A DNA stretch of 64,000 bases from Sporosarcina sp. ANT_H38 (GTDB lineage: Bacteria > Bacillota > Bacilli > Bacillales_A > Planococcaceae). Positions within the stretch are counted from its first letter, which is position 1. Each line of letters begins with the position of its first letter. Below the pieces are notes generated by a model that was given only the letters and a program-made list of their open reading frames with translations, made no database searches and was not told where the DNA came from. Location of the stretch: the NCBI RefSeq assembly GCF_008369195.1, contig NZ_VOBC01000001.1:310001-374000 (forward strand), given 5' to 3'. This document shows positions 44,464 to 53,136 of this stretch, in pieces. The position numbers and the translations under genes were made by a program.

Positions 44464-45126
44464 TTAATTAGATTTTAAAGAATGGAATTCCTCGATCGCC
44501 CGCAGCCAATTCCCACGCATAATTGAGGAAACTTCCTCTGCGTTCCGATTCTTCAACGACATGATGATTTTACTATGTTCATCAATCGATTTTTCTGTCA
44601 AAATAATTGAGTTATGAAAGAATAGTCTTCTGACATGGGCTTGCAGCGATGCAACCATTGAATGGATATACGAATTATTTGCCACATCGACGATGATCTG
44701 ATGGAACTCTTCGTCTATTTTTAAAGCGAAAAAATAATCTTTGGTATAGACTGCTTCAGCAAAACGTTCGTTTATGCTTTCAAGTAATGCAATTGTTTCC
44801 TCGGTTAGCTGAGAGATTGCAAGTTCAGCGGATAATGCTTGCAGAGCTGCAAGAGGGGGAAGAAGATCTGTAATAGACTCCTTATCCACTTCTGTCACTT
44901 GCGTTGCTTTTCCAGGATACATCTTCACAAACCCCTGCACTTCAAGAAGTTGCAGCGATTCACGAATAGGCGTCCTGCTAACCCCAAGCGCAGAGGCAAG
45001 TTCTGTATCATTCAACTTTTCACCTGGATGCAATGTCCCATCTATAATCCATTGCTGGAGTTGGTTAAACGCATTTTCCTTCGCGGAAATTCGAAGTGGC
45101 TTTGCATGATCTGTCGGTATCGGCAC
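44464..45126 (-). CDS. GntR-family regulator, FadR/FCD subgroup
   Basis: A 220-residue regulator: an N-terminal winged helix (NAFNQLQQWIIDGTLHPGEKLNDTELASALGVSRTPIRESLQLLEVQGFV) and an all-helical FCD effector domain with candidate metal ligands in ALKIDEEFHQIIVDVA and the later histidines HVRRLFFH and IDEHSKII. Such proteins usually sense organic acids. GTG 45126 follows GGTGA. It is monocistronic and convergent with cstA; whether it controls cstA is only a guess. Confidence 0.9.
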   Translation of the reverse strand: MPIPTDHAKPLRISAKENAFNQLQQWIIDGTLHPGEKLNDTELASALGVSRTPIRESLQLLEVQGFVKMYPGKATQVTEVDKESITDLLPPLAALQALSAELAISQLTEETIALLESINERFAEAVYTKDYFFALKIDEEFHQIIVDVANNSYIHSMVASLQAHVRRLFFHNSIILTEKSIDEHSKIIMSLKNRNAEEVSSIMRGNWLRAIEEFHSLKSN

Positions 45127-45217
45127 TGTGATTCACCATCCTATATATGTCATCATTACCCTAGTATACAATAAAGTGAGGCCGTTTGGAAGATATGCAA
45201 TATATTACGTGAGAAAA

Positions 45218-45793
45218 TCAACTTTTTTTCACTAGATAATTGATCCTTGGAAAAAGCTTTTTTGTGACAAGGTATAGACGATAGCCAAGCATGCATCCTA
45301 CAGTATTTAACCACAAATCATCAATGTCGCTACTTCTTGCTTGGGACAATTGGATGGTTTCTATAAAGAGTGATATGCCTAATCCAAAGAGAGCCACTTT
45401 CCAGAACTGATTGAATCTGCTCCATAATAACGGAGTCATAAAGCCAATAGGCATGAAAATGAATATATTTCCTAAAAAATTAATAATAAATGGTTGCCAA
45501 AAATTCAATTCCGTGATGGCGTAATAATTATCTTGAAAAACTCTGAACGGAACAAGGTTTATGTTTGAAAAAGAGCGTGTGACATTTGGTCCTGTATAAA
45601 GAAATGTTAGTATCGTTTGTGAAAATAACGCCGTCATGAATAATAGAAAGATGACAACACCGATTTCGTGAATTAAATGGGGTTTCTCATAACCGCGCAT
45701 TTTATTGTAAATGATGCGAAAGATGAGGATGATGGGCAAAGCACTAAGTAAATAAGGAAGCATTTCTGCGATATAACCTAAAATTGTTGTCAT
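45218..45793 (-). CDS. VanZ-family membrane protein
   Basis: A 191-residue protein with five predicted segments and the VanZ-type block FLGNIFIFMPIGFMTPLLWSR followed by GLGISLFIETIQLSQARSSDIDDLWLNTVGCMLGY, which carries the family's acidic DxDD motif. VanZ raises teicoplanin resistance in enterococci, but most relatives have no known role. ATG 45793 follows TAGGGTGA; the GTG three codons upstream overlaps that site. The GNAT gene ends 15 bp upstream on the same strand, so the two are likely co-transcribed. Confidence 0.87.
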   Translation of the reverse strand: MTTILGYIAEMLPYLLSALPIILIFRIIYNKMRGYEKPHLIHEIGVVIFLLFMTALFSQTILTFLYTGPNVTRSFSNINLVPFRVFQDNYYAITELNFWQPFIINFLGNIFIFMPIGFMTPLLWSRFNQFWKVALFGLGISLFIETIQLSQARSSDIDDLWLNTVGCMLGYRLYLVTKKLFPRINYLVKKS

Positions 45794-45808
45794 TTCAATC
45801 ACCCTACT

Positions 45809-46327
45809 TTAATTTATCTCTCGGCAATACTTCATAGATATGTCTTGATCTTCTTCAGAAGTTCCATATGCAAGTTCTTCATGTTGGAAGATGAAGCCGC
45901 GCGCTTCGTAAAAAGGAATGCCATAGTTGTTACCTTTTGCGACAGAAACCCATTGTATTTTCGCACCGTACGTGTATTTTTGTATCTTTGTAAAGAAGTT
46001 GAGAAGTCGTGTGCCAATCCCCATACCACGCATTAATGGATCCAAATAGAAGACGTATACTTCTCCCGCAGTTTCACTCGTCATTCCGCCGCCGATAGCT
46101 CCGAGGATCTTTCCATTCGCTTCCGCTATAAAATAACCGTGCCATTCTTCACTTATAGAGACGATTTCCTGTTCAATACGTTGCACGGTATAATATTTTT
46201 CAATCAATTTAGTAATATAGTCTTTGGAATAAAGATGACCGTACGTAAACCATTGACTCTCTACGAGTACAGCAGTTATAGCTTCGGCATCGTTCATTGT
46301 AGCCTTGCGAATAATTATTTCCTTCAT
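45809..46327 (-). CDS. GNAT-family N-acetyltransferase
   Basis: A 172-residue acetyl-CoA-dependent transferase. The acetyl-CoA pyrophosphate-binding motif A is VFYLDPLMRGMGIGTRLLNFF (Q/RxxGxG/A form RGMGIG), preceded by beta-4 with GYFIAEANGKILGAIGGG and followed by FYEARGFIFQHEE. Start 46327 follows AGAGGTG; an ATG at 46360 is less well placed. The acceptor substrate is unknown. It is divergent from the LysM-3D gene and lies directly upstream of vanZ-like. Confidence 0.87.
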   Translation of the reverse strand: MKEIIIRKATMNDAEAITAVLVESQWFTYGHLYSKDYITKLIEKYYTVQRIEQEIVSISEEWHGYFIAEANGKILGAIGGGMTSETAGEVYVFYLDPLMRGMGIGTRLLNFFTKIQKYTYGAKIQWVSVAKGNNYGIPFYEARGFIFQHEELAYGTSEEDQDISMKYCREIN

Positions 46328-46388
46328 TACAGACACCTCTTTGCATGTAATAATACACATCCTGATTGTAATGGTAAAGGTAACTTCC

Positions 46389-46405
46389 TGTAATGTCTCT
46401 GTAAT
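46389..46405 (+). promoter_or_regulatory. WalR (YycF) box
   Basis: TGTAAT-GTCTC-TGTAAT is a perfect match to the WalR direct repeat TGTWAH-N5-TGTWAH, 50 bp before the first LysM-3D start. Confidence 0.75.
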
Positions 46406-46454
46406 AATCGATTGTTATTATAAGTAATAGACTAAATAGCAGGGAGTAGAGTAA

Positions 46455-47051
46455 TTGAAAAAATTAATAATGACGCTTATTCTTACGATTGCATTATTGG
46501 TCAGCGGGGCAAATGAAGGCTTGGCAGCTACCTCAAATTATACAGTGAAAAAGGGCAATTCGTTATATACAATCGCTAAGATGCATAACGTATCCATTTC
46601 TAATTTGAAATCATGGAATAACTTGAAGTCAAACATAATTCATCCGAACATGAAGCTTAAAGTTTCTTCTACAACAAAAGTAGTTAAAAAAGCATCAACA
46701 TCAAAAAAAGTGAAAAAATCAGCTGCGAAAACGCCATCACGGTCTGACTCGGACAATGTGGTTAAAGAATTTACTGTATCGGCAAGTGCATTTACAGCAA
46801 ACTGCAATGGATGTTCAGGTATAACAAAAACAGGTATCAATCTGAAAAGTAACCCTGATGTGAAAGTCATAGCTGTCGATCCAAGTGTCATTAAACTCGG
46901 TACGAAAGTATATGTAGAAGGCTATGGGTATGCAATCGCTGGTGATACGGGAGGCGCAATCAAAGGAAATAAGATTGATGTATTTTTCCCGACAAAAGGT
47001 GAAGCGTACAAATGGGGAAGAAAAGACGTAAAGATAAAAATACTAAATTAA
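46455..47051 (+). CDS. Secreted LysM-3D cell-wall protein (YocH-like), copy 1
   Basis: A 198-residue exported wall protein. A signal peptide (KKLIMTLILTIALLVSGANEGLA) is followed by one LysM domain (YTVKKGNSLYTIAKMHNVSISNLKSWNNL), a lysine/serine-rich linker and a C-terminal 3D domain with the three conserved aspartates in IAVDPSVI, GDTGGAI and KIDVFF. 3D domains act as lytic transglycosylases in some relatives such as YocH. Start: TTG 46455 with AGGGAG upstream. The perfect WalR box fits membership in the WalKR wall-homeostasis regulon. A paralogue follows 179 bp later. Confidence 0.9.
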   Translation: MKKLIMTLILTIALLVSGANEGLAATSNYTVKKGNSLYTIAKMHNVSISNLKSWNNLKSNIIHPNMKLKVSSTTKVVKKASTSKKVKKSAAKTPSRSDSDNVVKEFTVSASAFTANCNGCSGITKTGINLKSNPDVKVIAVDPSVIKLGTKVYVEGYGYAIAGDTGGAIKGNKIDVFFPTKGEAYKWGRKDVKIKILN

Positions 47052-47056
47052 ATGAT

Positions 47057-47091
47057 AAAGCGCCAACCCTCCGATTGGAGAGTTGGCGCTT
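47057..47091 (+). terminator. Terminator between the LysM-3D genes
   Basis: AAAGCGCCAACCCTCC pairs with GGAGAGTTGGCGCTT around GATT. Confidence 0.85.
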
Positions 47092-47163
47092 ATTTTGTAT
47101 TGATTTACAGACAAATAGTCCCCATAATCTTGGTGGTTGATTGTAATGAAAAAGATAACTCAT

Positions 47164-47180
47164 TGTAACGTTATTGTCAC
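47164..47180 (+). promoter_or_regulatory. WalR-like box, second LysM-3D gene
   Basis: TGTAAC-GTTAT-TGTCAC matches the WalR direct repeat with one mismatch in the second half-site, 50 bp upstream of the start, the same position as at copy 1. Confidence 0.6.
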
Positions 47181-47230
47181 ACAATTTGGGAATGCTTTCT
47201 CCTGAGAATAAAATACAAGGAGACGAGTAA

Positions 47231-47821
47231 ATGAAAAACATGTTTTTGACACTAACTCTGACGATTATCTTATTGGTAAGTGGAGCAAACGAAAGTTTCG
47301 CGTCATCTTCAACGTATAAAGTGAAAAAAGGCGATACATTATACAAAATTTCTCAAATGCATAATACAACAGTAGCGAAATTAAAGTCATTGAATAATTT
47401 GAAGTCAGATATGATTTTTCCAAATCAAAAACTGAGTGTTGTTTCGATCGCTAAGAAATCTAAGAAAACAGCTGCAACGTCAAAAAAGCCCGCTTCAAAA
47501 ACTATATCACGGTCAACGTCTACGAATGGCGTCAAAGAATTTACCGTTTCGGCAACTGCATATACAGCGTATTGTAACGGCTGTACAGGTATAACGAAAA
47601 CGGGCATCAACTTAAGAGAGAACTCAGAACTGAAAGTAATTGCTGTAGATCCAAACGTTATCAAGCTAGGCACGAAAGTACATGTAGAAGGCTACGGATA
47701 CGCAATTGCAGGTGATACGGGAGGTTCGATTAAAGGAAATAAGATCGATGTGTTTATCCCTACGAAGAGTGATGCCTATAAATGGGGACGAAAAAACGTC
47801 AAAATAACAATAATGGATTGA
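47231..47821 (+). CDS. Secreted LysM-3D cell-wall protein (YocH-like), copy 2
   Basis: A 196-residue tandem paralogue of the preceding protein with the same order: signal peptide (MKNMFLTLTLTIILLVSGANESFA), LysM (YKVKKGDTLYKISQMHNTTVAKLKSLNNL), linker and 3D domain (FTVSATAYTAYCNGCTGITKTG, GDTGGSIKG, KIDVFIPT). The 3D halves are nearly identical while linkers differ, as after a duplication with relaxed linker constraint. ATG 47231 follows ACAAGGAGACG. The gene has its own WalR-like box, so the two copies may be controlled separately. Confidence 0.9.
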   Translation: MKNMFLTLTLTIILLVSGANESFASSSTYKVKKGDTLYKISQMHNTTVAKLKSLNNLKSDMIFPNQKLSVVSIAKKSKKTAATSKKPASKTISRSTSTNGVKEFTVSATAYTAYCNGCTGITKTGINLRENSELKVIAVDPNVIKLGTKVHVEGYGYAIAGDTGGSIKGNKIDVFIPTKSDAYKWGRKNVKITIMD

Positions 47822-47910
47822 ATAAGCGATCTGTCAGCTGTCCTACGGGGGAGTTGGCTTTTTTGTTTTCATCAGTGACTTGTATGTTAGTACTTAGTTG
47901 CATAAGAACG

Positions 47911-48636
47911 TTTGTTGAATAATATGATCATCTACCGGCGCTACGTCTATAGTTGCCTTTTGATTGCTTTGGATAGAATGACTTCTATACGATTAACTAG
48001 ATACCAGGATATGTAGGGATGCGACTTTGTCGCATCCCTACACTTTTTTTCGGTAATCGTATGGTTGTCCTTCATCTGTCGCGCTCCAAATGCATAAGTA
48101 CACAGAGTGCTGAAGCTTATTGGGATGAAAGAATAGCTTGTTTCTTACCTGGAGAAAAGCCGCCAAAGATGCAATTTTGGCGGCTGATGCCTTCTCTATG
48201 GTTTTTTCATATTTATTTTAAAGAGTTGTCGCTTTTTAATAGGCAATACAAGCTTAGATGTATACTCTTTGCTAAAAGTAAGCAAGGAACGCATTGGGCA
48301 ACGTGCAAGAGTGCCCGAAATTGCATCTTCGGGCACTTACACTCTCCGTAGAAAGTCAACTATTCTTTTCTTTCAAACAATTGTTTTTTTCACTTGAACA
48401 TTGGAGGAACGCGACAGGCAACGATTCACAACAGGATTACTAAGGAGGAATGAACTACAATTCCTCCCTAAGTGTGTGGCTAGAAGTGATGGAGTCACTT
48501 CTAGCCACACTAGGACCCCCTCAGTAAATCTGTCATGAATAGTTAGCCGAGAGCGAGCCGGAAATGCTCCAGTGAGAATGAAGTTTATCAAGACCTTCTC
48601 ACCAGTAATATATGCGAATAAATGGTTAATCAACAG
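47911..48636 (+). mobile_element. Hairpin-rich MITE-like element, copy C
   Basis: The longest copy (about 726 bp), same orientation as A. The left end is eroded (GTTTGTTGAATAAT) and has lost the bases between it and ATGATCATCTACCGGCGC; the right end TGGTTAATCAACAG is intact. It has H1 at 48013-48041 (perfect 13-bp stem GTAGGGATGCGAC, loop TTT, followed by T7), H2 at 48158-48185, H3 at 48311-48336 and H5 at 48471-48511 (AGTGTGTGGCTAGAAGTGA stem). It lies between tandem plus-strand genes. Confidence 0.8.
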
Positions 48637-48732
48637 ACTTGTTGAAAAATAGTATTTCGACAAGACATCGTAATGTGCTATATATTGTTGGGAGAAGTGA
48701 AAATGGTGATTACTAGTAGGAGGGGAAGTTAA

Positions 48733-49458
48733 ATGAATGTCTATATTATTACAGGTGCGTCGAAAGGTATTGGATTTGAACTTGCAAAGCAGCTAAGTAG
48801 TGAGGGGCATTTTGTTGTCGGAATCGCACGTACAGCAAACGAACTGGAAGGGGTGAAATTTATTGGTGCCGATCTTTCTGAAACGGCGCAACTTGAAGCG
48901 CTTTTGGATGAAATTATCGTAGCTGCTCCACAAGATGCGGTAGCATTTACACTTATTAATAATGCTGGCATAGTTGACCCAATCGGATTAATGGGTGCTG
49001 TAAATGTGGAAGAGATAACAAAAGCGGTTGCCCTTAATTTGACGGCACCAATGATTCTTTCTAATGTCTTTATTATGAAGTTAAAAGACTTCGAAGGATC
49101 AAAGCGAATTGTTAACATCTCATCCGGAGCGGCCCGCAACGTATATGAAGGTTGGGGAACATACTGTACGACGAAAGCGGGACTTGATCATTTTTCACGT
49201 GTCGTCGCACTTGAGCAGGGAAATGCGGCATATCCAGTAGACATTGTATCAATTGCGCCAGGTATTATAGACACCGGAATGCAGGAAACCATTCGAGGGA
49301 GTAAGGAAGAGGCATTCCCACTCCTCGATCGCTTTATAGATTATAAGGAAAAAGGGGTGTTAAAGAGCGCGGAGCAAACTGCTGGTCAATTAATTGCTTT
49401 TATGGGGAATGTAGATTTTAAAACAGTGGGAACGATAGTTGATTTGTGGGATTTTTAA
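48733..49458 (+). CDS. Short-chain dehydrogenase (sepiapterin/benzil reductase-like)
   Basis: NADP-dependent reductase of 241 residues with a Rossmann fold: TGASKGIG at residues 7-14, LINNAGIVDP near 75, and the catalytic Ser/Tyr/Lys set in NISSGAARNVYEGWGTYCTTKAG (residues 132-154). The layout resembles B. subtilis YueD (benzil reductase). AGGAGGGGAAG precedes the ATG. The substrate is unknown. It follows element C, with which it shares no promoter I can identify. Confidence 0.88.
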   Translation: MNVYIITGASKGIGFELAKQLSSEGHFVVGIARTANELEGVKFIGADLSETAQLEALLDEIIVAAPQDAVAFTLINNAGIVDPIGLMGAVNVEEITKAVALNLTAPMILSNVFIMKLKDFEGSKRIVNISSGAARNVYEGWGTYCTTKAGLDHFSRVVALEQGNAAYPVDIVSIAPGIIDTGMQETIRGSKEEAFPLLDRFIDYKEKGVLKSAEQTAGQLIAFMGNVDFKTVGTIVDLWDF

Positions 49459-49460
49459 CA

Positions 49461-49673
49461 GTGAAGCTAGAAGCAACATATAGCTTTGCTGACCAATCAT
49501 ATGGGGTGTGGGACCGATTAAAAACAAAAAATAACAACAGAAAAAAGGTTGCCGCTGATTGGAGTTTTAATGAGGATGACCTTATCGATTCAGTCAACTT
49601 GACTTATCAGGCAGTTCATTGCGGTTGCAAAATAGTAAATAGGCGATTAGATTTGTCCATGGAAGTCCAATAG
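49461..49673 (+). CDS. Small unknown open reading frame
   Basis: A 70-codon frame from GTG 49461 directly after the SDR stop reads VKLEATYSFADQSYGVWDRL and a lysine-rich stretch, then NLTYQAVHCGCKIVN. I recognise no domain. The GTG has no clear ribosome site, and it may be a remnant or a chance frame. The following 49674-49868 shows no gene; it leads to the sensor-kinase start. Confidence 0.25.
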   Translation: MKLEATYSFADQSYGVWDRLKTKNNNRKKVAADWSFNEDDLIDSVNLTYQAVHCGCKIVNRRLDLSMEVQ

Positions 49674-49868
49674 ATTTATCTATTTACAAGGACATGTGTG
49701 AATTATTAGAATTTTTATTATCAGGGTATCTCTTTTATGTTACGATGTTTGAGATAGTTAAGTATGGAAATCTCTTTCTTCATGTGAGACAAAAAAATGT
49801 GTGCTAGATAATCAGATAATTATTCTGGTCAGATTTTATGCAATGTTAGTGAGAGAAGGAGTAAAAAT

Positions 49869-51605
49869 ATGAAAAAATGGCTAAGGGAGTCTTTGAAGAA
49901 TCAGCTCATTGTTTTTACGCTCGTTACTGTATTGATTCCCATTGGATTATTGGGGTTATTATCATACATTACAACAACTCATCTAACAAAAGAAAGAGCA
50001 ACAATATCAGGAGAAAGCTCAATTCAACAACTTCAAAATACATTGGAATTTATCATAAATGATGTAGGGAATATGTCCATTTTTTTGATAGGAAACCAAG
50101 ACGTGCAAGACTATTTACAGAATGAAGAAAACGTTGTGTCTGGACGCAGAGAAATTTATGGCCTTATATCAAATTTGGCATTTTCTAAAACTTATATCGA
50201 TAATATTTTAATAGAACCATTGAATGGAAATCAGAACATTTCAACCGATGCGATAATGGGCGTTGAAATGAACACTAATGAAGATGCACCGCCAGATAAA
50301 TGGTGGGTTGTTAAAAATAGTAAGGAAACTTTATATGGAATGAAAGAAATGATTACCTTAACTAGACCCATCCGAAGTACAAAAACTTTTGAACTTCTAG
50401 GATATCTATCAATAAGTCTGAATCAACAGGTAATTGAAGAATACCTAAGTTCGATTGATTTGGAATGGAGTGGCTCCGTTCTTTTATTGATGGATGGAAA
50501 TGTACTCGCGAAGAGTAGCAATGGTGTCACAAAAAGTTTAGATGTACATAGGTTAAGTTCAATGATCCTAGTAGAAAAAAATAGTGAAAACTTTATTTAT
50601 AATTCTCCTGAAGAAAAATTAATGATTTTTCATAAAGAAATAACAGTCGTGGATTGGGATTTAGTTAGTCTTATTCCTTATCATGAATTTAGGTCTCAAA
50701 ATCGTTATTTTCTTTGGTTAACCGGTAATTCTATTGTAATAGCAGTAATTTTTATCATCGTACTCGTCTTATTTTTTATTTCTAAGGTTTTTCGACCACT
50801 TTCAGCTTTAACCAAATCAATAAAAAGTTCTAATCCAGGCGACAATATTGCAACCATTGAATCCTATTCTGACAATGAGGTCGGGGAATTAATTGGTAGC
50901 TATAATGAGTTGAATGATCGAATATCTATCTTAATGAGTGAAGTTAAAAAAAATGAACATTTAAAGCGAGAACTGGACATGCAGGCACTTCAAAATCAAA
51001 TAAATCCTCACTTTTTGTATAACACATTAGCATCTATCCATTGGATTGCACTGAGCTCAAAGGCAGATACGATATCTACTGTTGTTTTTTCTTTAAGTAA
51101 TTTTTTGCGGTTCAGTTTAAATAAAGGGAATGAATATTGCACAGTTGAACAAGAAATCGGTCATTTGTTTCACTATGTAGACATTCAAAAAATACGGTAT
51201 CCTGATTCTTTCGAGGTAAAACTAGTTATTGAAGAGAGAATAAAACAACATTCTATGCTTAAGCTAGTGCTGCAGCCATTAATTGAAAATAGTATTATAC
51301 ATGGTTTTTTTCCGCTAGATGATCACTACGGTGTCATACTAGTAACGGCAGAAAAAAAAGAACAGTTCATATACTTCACCATAAAAGATAACGGCGTAGG
51401 AATGGAAAAGAATAAAGTACAAGAGCTTGATATACAATTTATGAATGATCAAACTACTGAAGGAGTCATTGGAAAGAATTATGGTATTAGAAATGTTAAT
51501 CTTCGTTTGATACTGCATTACGGTGTAGATTCCAGACTGCATATAGCAAGTAAAGAGAAAGAAGGCACTACAATACATTTTGCTATTCCGATAAAAGGAA
51601 GGTGA
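49869..51605 (+). CDS. YesM-type sensor histidine kinase
   Basis: A 578-residue membrane kinase: an N-terminal transmembrane helix (LIVFTLVTVLIPIGLLGLLSYI), an extracytoplasmic sensor domain to about residue 285, a second helix (IVIAVIFIIVLVLFFI), a HAMP linker, and a His_kinase domain with His381 in QNQINPHFLYNTLASIHW, then the ATPase boxes LQPLIENSIIHGF and DNGVGM. AGAAGGAG precedes the ATG. It is followed 4 bp later by its response regulator. Such pairs sit next to oligosaccharide ABC transporters in Bacilli and turn them on when their sugar appears outside. Confidence 0.9.
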   Translation: MKKWLRESLKNQLIVFTLVTVLIPIGLLGLLSYITTTHLTKERATISGESSIQQLQNTLEFIINDVGNMSIFLIGNQDVQDYLQNEENVVSGRREIYGLISNLAFSKTYIDNILIEPLNGNQNISTDAIMGVEMNTNEDAPPDKWWVVKNSKETLYGMKEMITLTRPIRSTKTFELLGYLSISLNQQVIEEYLSSIDLEWSGSVLLLMDGNVLAKSSNGVTKSLDVHRLSSMILVEKNSENFIYNSPEEKLMIFHKEITVVDWDLVSLIPYHEFRSQNRYFLWLTGNSIVIAVIFIIVLVLFFISKVFRPLSALTKSIKSSNPGDNIATIESYSDNEVGELIGSYNELNDRISILMSEVKKNEHLKRELDMQALQNQINPHFLYNTLASIHWIALSSKADTISTVVFSLSNFLRFSLNKGNEYCTVEQEIGHLFHYVDIQKIRYPDSFEVKLVIEERIKQHSMLKLVLQPLIENSIIHGFFPLDDHYGVILVTAEKKEQFIYFTIKDNGVGMEKNKVQELDIQFMNDQTTEGVIGKNYGIRNVNLRLILHYGVDSRLHIASKEKEGTTIHFAIPIKGR

Positions 51606-51609
51606 TGAA

Positions 51610-53109
51610 ATGAAGGTTTTAATTGTTGATGATGAGGTGATCATTCGTGAGGGAATGGCGAATGTGATCCCTTGGAGTGAGTATGGTTTTACGTTATTAA
51701 AGCCAGCGTCTTCTGCAGAAGAAGTGATTAAAAGAATCGATGTAGAAAAGCCTGATATTCTCATAACAGATATTCAAATGAAGGGAAAGAGTGGACTTGA
51801 GCTTGTTTCATATATTTCAAAACACAACTATCAAATAGAAATCATTTTACTCACTGGTTACGATGAATTTGGGTATGTTCAAGAAGCGATTCGGCAGGAT
51901 GTCTGCGACTATTTATTGAAAACTAGCTCGCCAGATGAAATTCTTAAAGCTGTGCAAAGAGCGAGAATGAGGCTTGACAAACTAAAGAGATATAGCGAAT
52001 GGAAAGAATCAGAGACTGAGCAATTTGTAACCTCTGAAATCAGAAAAATCTTGCAAAACACAAATGAACTATTTGACTTTCAACAGTTAATAGAAATCTT
52101 ACCTGCATTAAAAGAGCCACCTTTTCAGCTTTTACTAATAGACAAGCCCATAGAATCAGAGGAAATGAGTAGCTGTGAAGGAATATGGAACACCTATCTA
52201 AACGGTAAATGGTTTGCTTACAATGAATATACGCTTGTTATAATAAGGAGGGATCCTCATTTAGGAGATGAGTACCTGCTACAAATGGCAATAAAAAAAA
52301 TAGGGGAAGCATACAATAAGCCGATTTTTGCAAGTGAGATAGTTACGTCTCTATCTAAAATGCCCTATTTGTATAGTCAGGTTTCTTCGTTGCTTTTATA
52401 TCAATGGATATTAACAGAACAACTAGTAATTAAAGTTGAGGATGTTGAGACAAGATCGGGAATACCATATAAAGTATCGATTTCTGAACATGAAGAAAGT
52501 CTAATTAATTGCATGAAAGAAGAAGGAATGGAGGAGTGGATATCAAATTTAGTGGACTGGTTATTTTCTCATCCACAGGCAACCCCTGAATCAATCCAAT
52601 TTTATGTGCAAAGCTTATACATCGAAACGATTAGGTATATTAATCGGATGAGCAGTAAAAAAGGAAAGGAATCTATAAACTATCCATCCATCCCTTCTGC
52701 CGACAAATGGTTTGTTTCACCTAAAGAAATTTTACTCTCATTATTTTCAATGCTGTTAAATGATTTTAAGTTAGATTATAAAAAAAACCCTAGCTACGTA
52801 GATGATTCTATTATGTATATTGAAAAACACCTAGGTAAATCTATCTCATTGAAGGAAGTGGCTGAACAGGTTCACATTCATCCAAATTATCTAAGTGAAA
52901 TGATAAGAAAAGAAACAGGGATATCCTACATGGATCTTTTAACGGATCTTCGAGTAAAAAAAGCGGCAGATTATCTTTTACACACTACGGCGAAAGTAAA
53001 AGAGATAGCTAATTTGGTTGGCTACAATGATAGTAAATATTTTACTAGTATTTTTAAAAAACATTACGAAGTTACACCTACACAATTTAGAGAACAAAAT
53101 TTTAGGTAG
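51610..53109 (+). CDS. YesN-type response regulator with AraC output domain
   Basis: A 499-residue regulator: receiver domain with Asp8/Asp9 and phosphoacceptor Asp54 (ILITDIQM), a central region of unknown function, and a C-terminal AraC HTH pair (YIEKHLGKSISLKEVAEQVHIHPNYLSEMIRKETGIS, then VKEIANLVGYNDSKYFTSIFKKHYEVTPTQFRE). The start ATG follows AAGGTG. It is the partner of the kinase just upstream. By context it should activate the sugar genes to its right. Confidence 0.9.
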   Translation: MKVLIVDDEVIIREGMANVIPWSEYGFTLLKPASSAEEVIKRIDVEKPDILITDIQMKGKSGLELVSYISKHNYQIEIILLTGYDEFGYVQEAIRQDVCDYLLKTSSPDEILKAVQRARMRLDKLKRYSEWKESETEQFVTSEIRKILQNTNELFDFQQLIEILPALKEPPFQLLLIDKPIESEEMSSCEGIWNTYLNGKWFAYNEYTLVIIRRDPHLGDEYLLQMAIKKIGEAYNKPIFASEIVTSLSKMPYLYSQVSSLLLYQWILTEQLVIKVEDVETRSGIPYKVSISEHEESLINCMKEEGMEEWISNLVDWLFSHPQATPESIQFYVQSLYIETIRYINRMSSKKGKESINYPSIPSADKWFVSPKEILLSLFSMLLNDFKLDYKKNPSYVDDSIMYIEKHLGKSISLKEVAEQVHIHPNYLSEMIRKETGISYMDLLTDLRVKKAADYLLHTTAKVKEIANLVGYNDSKYFTSIFKKHYEVTPTQFREQNFR

Positions 53110-53136
53110 GTTTGATAGAAGAAAAGGATGATTTTC

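Noticed and set aside
47829..47866. Terminator after the second LysM-3D gene
   Set aside because: Only a poor imperfect hairpin before a T run; not convincing as a separate feature.
48019..48351. A 110-codon open frame inside element C, with a similar 108-codon frame inside element B (29181-29507, minus strand)
   Set aside because: The frame runs through hairpins H1 and H3 and is broken in copy A by TGA right after the ATG; the similarity follows from DNA-level repeat conservation. No ribosome site. Treated as chance frames.
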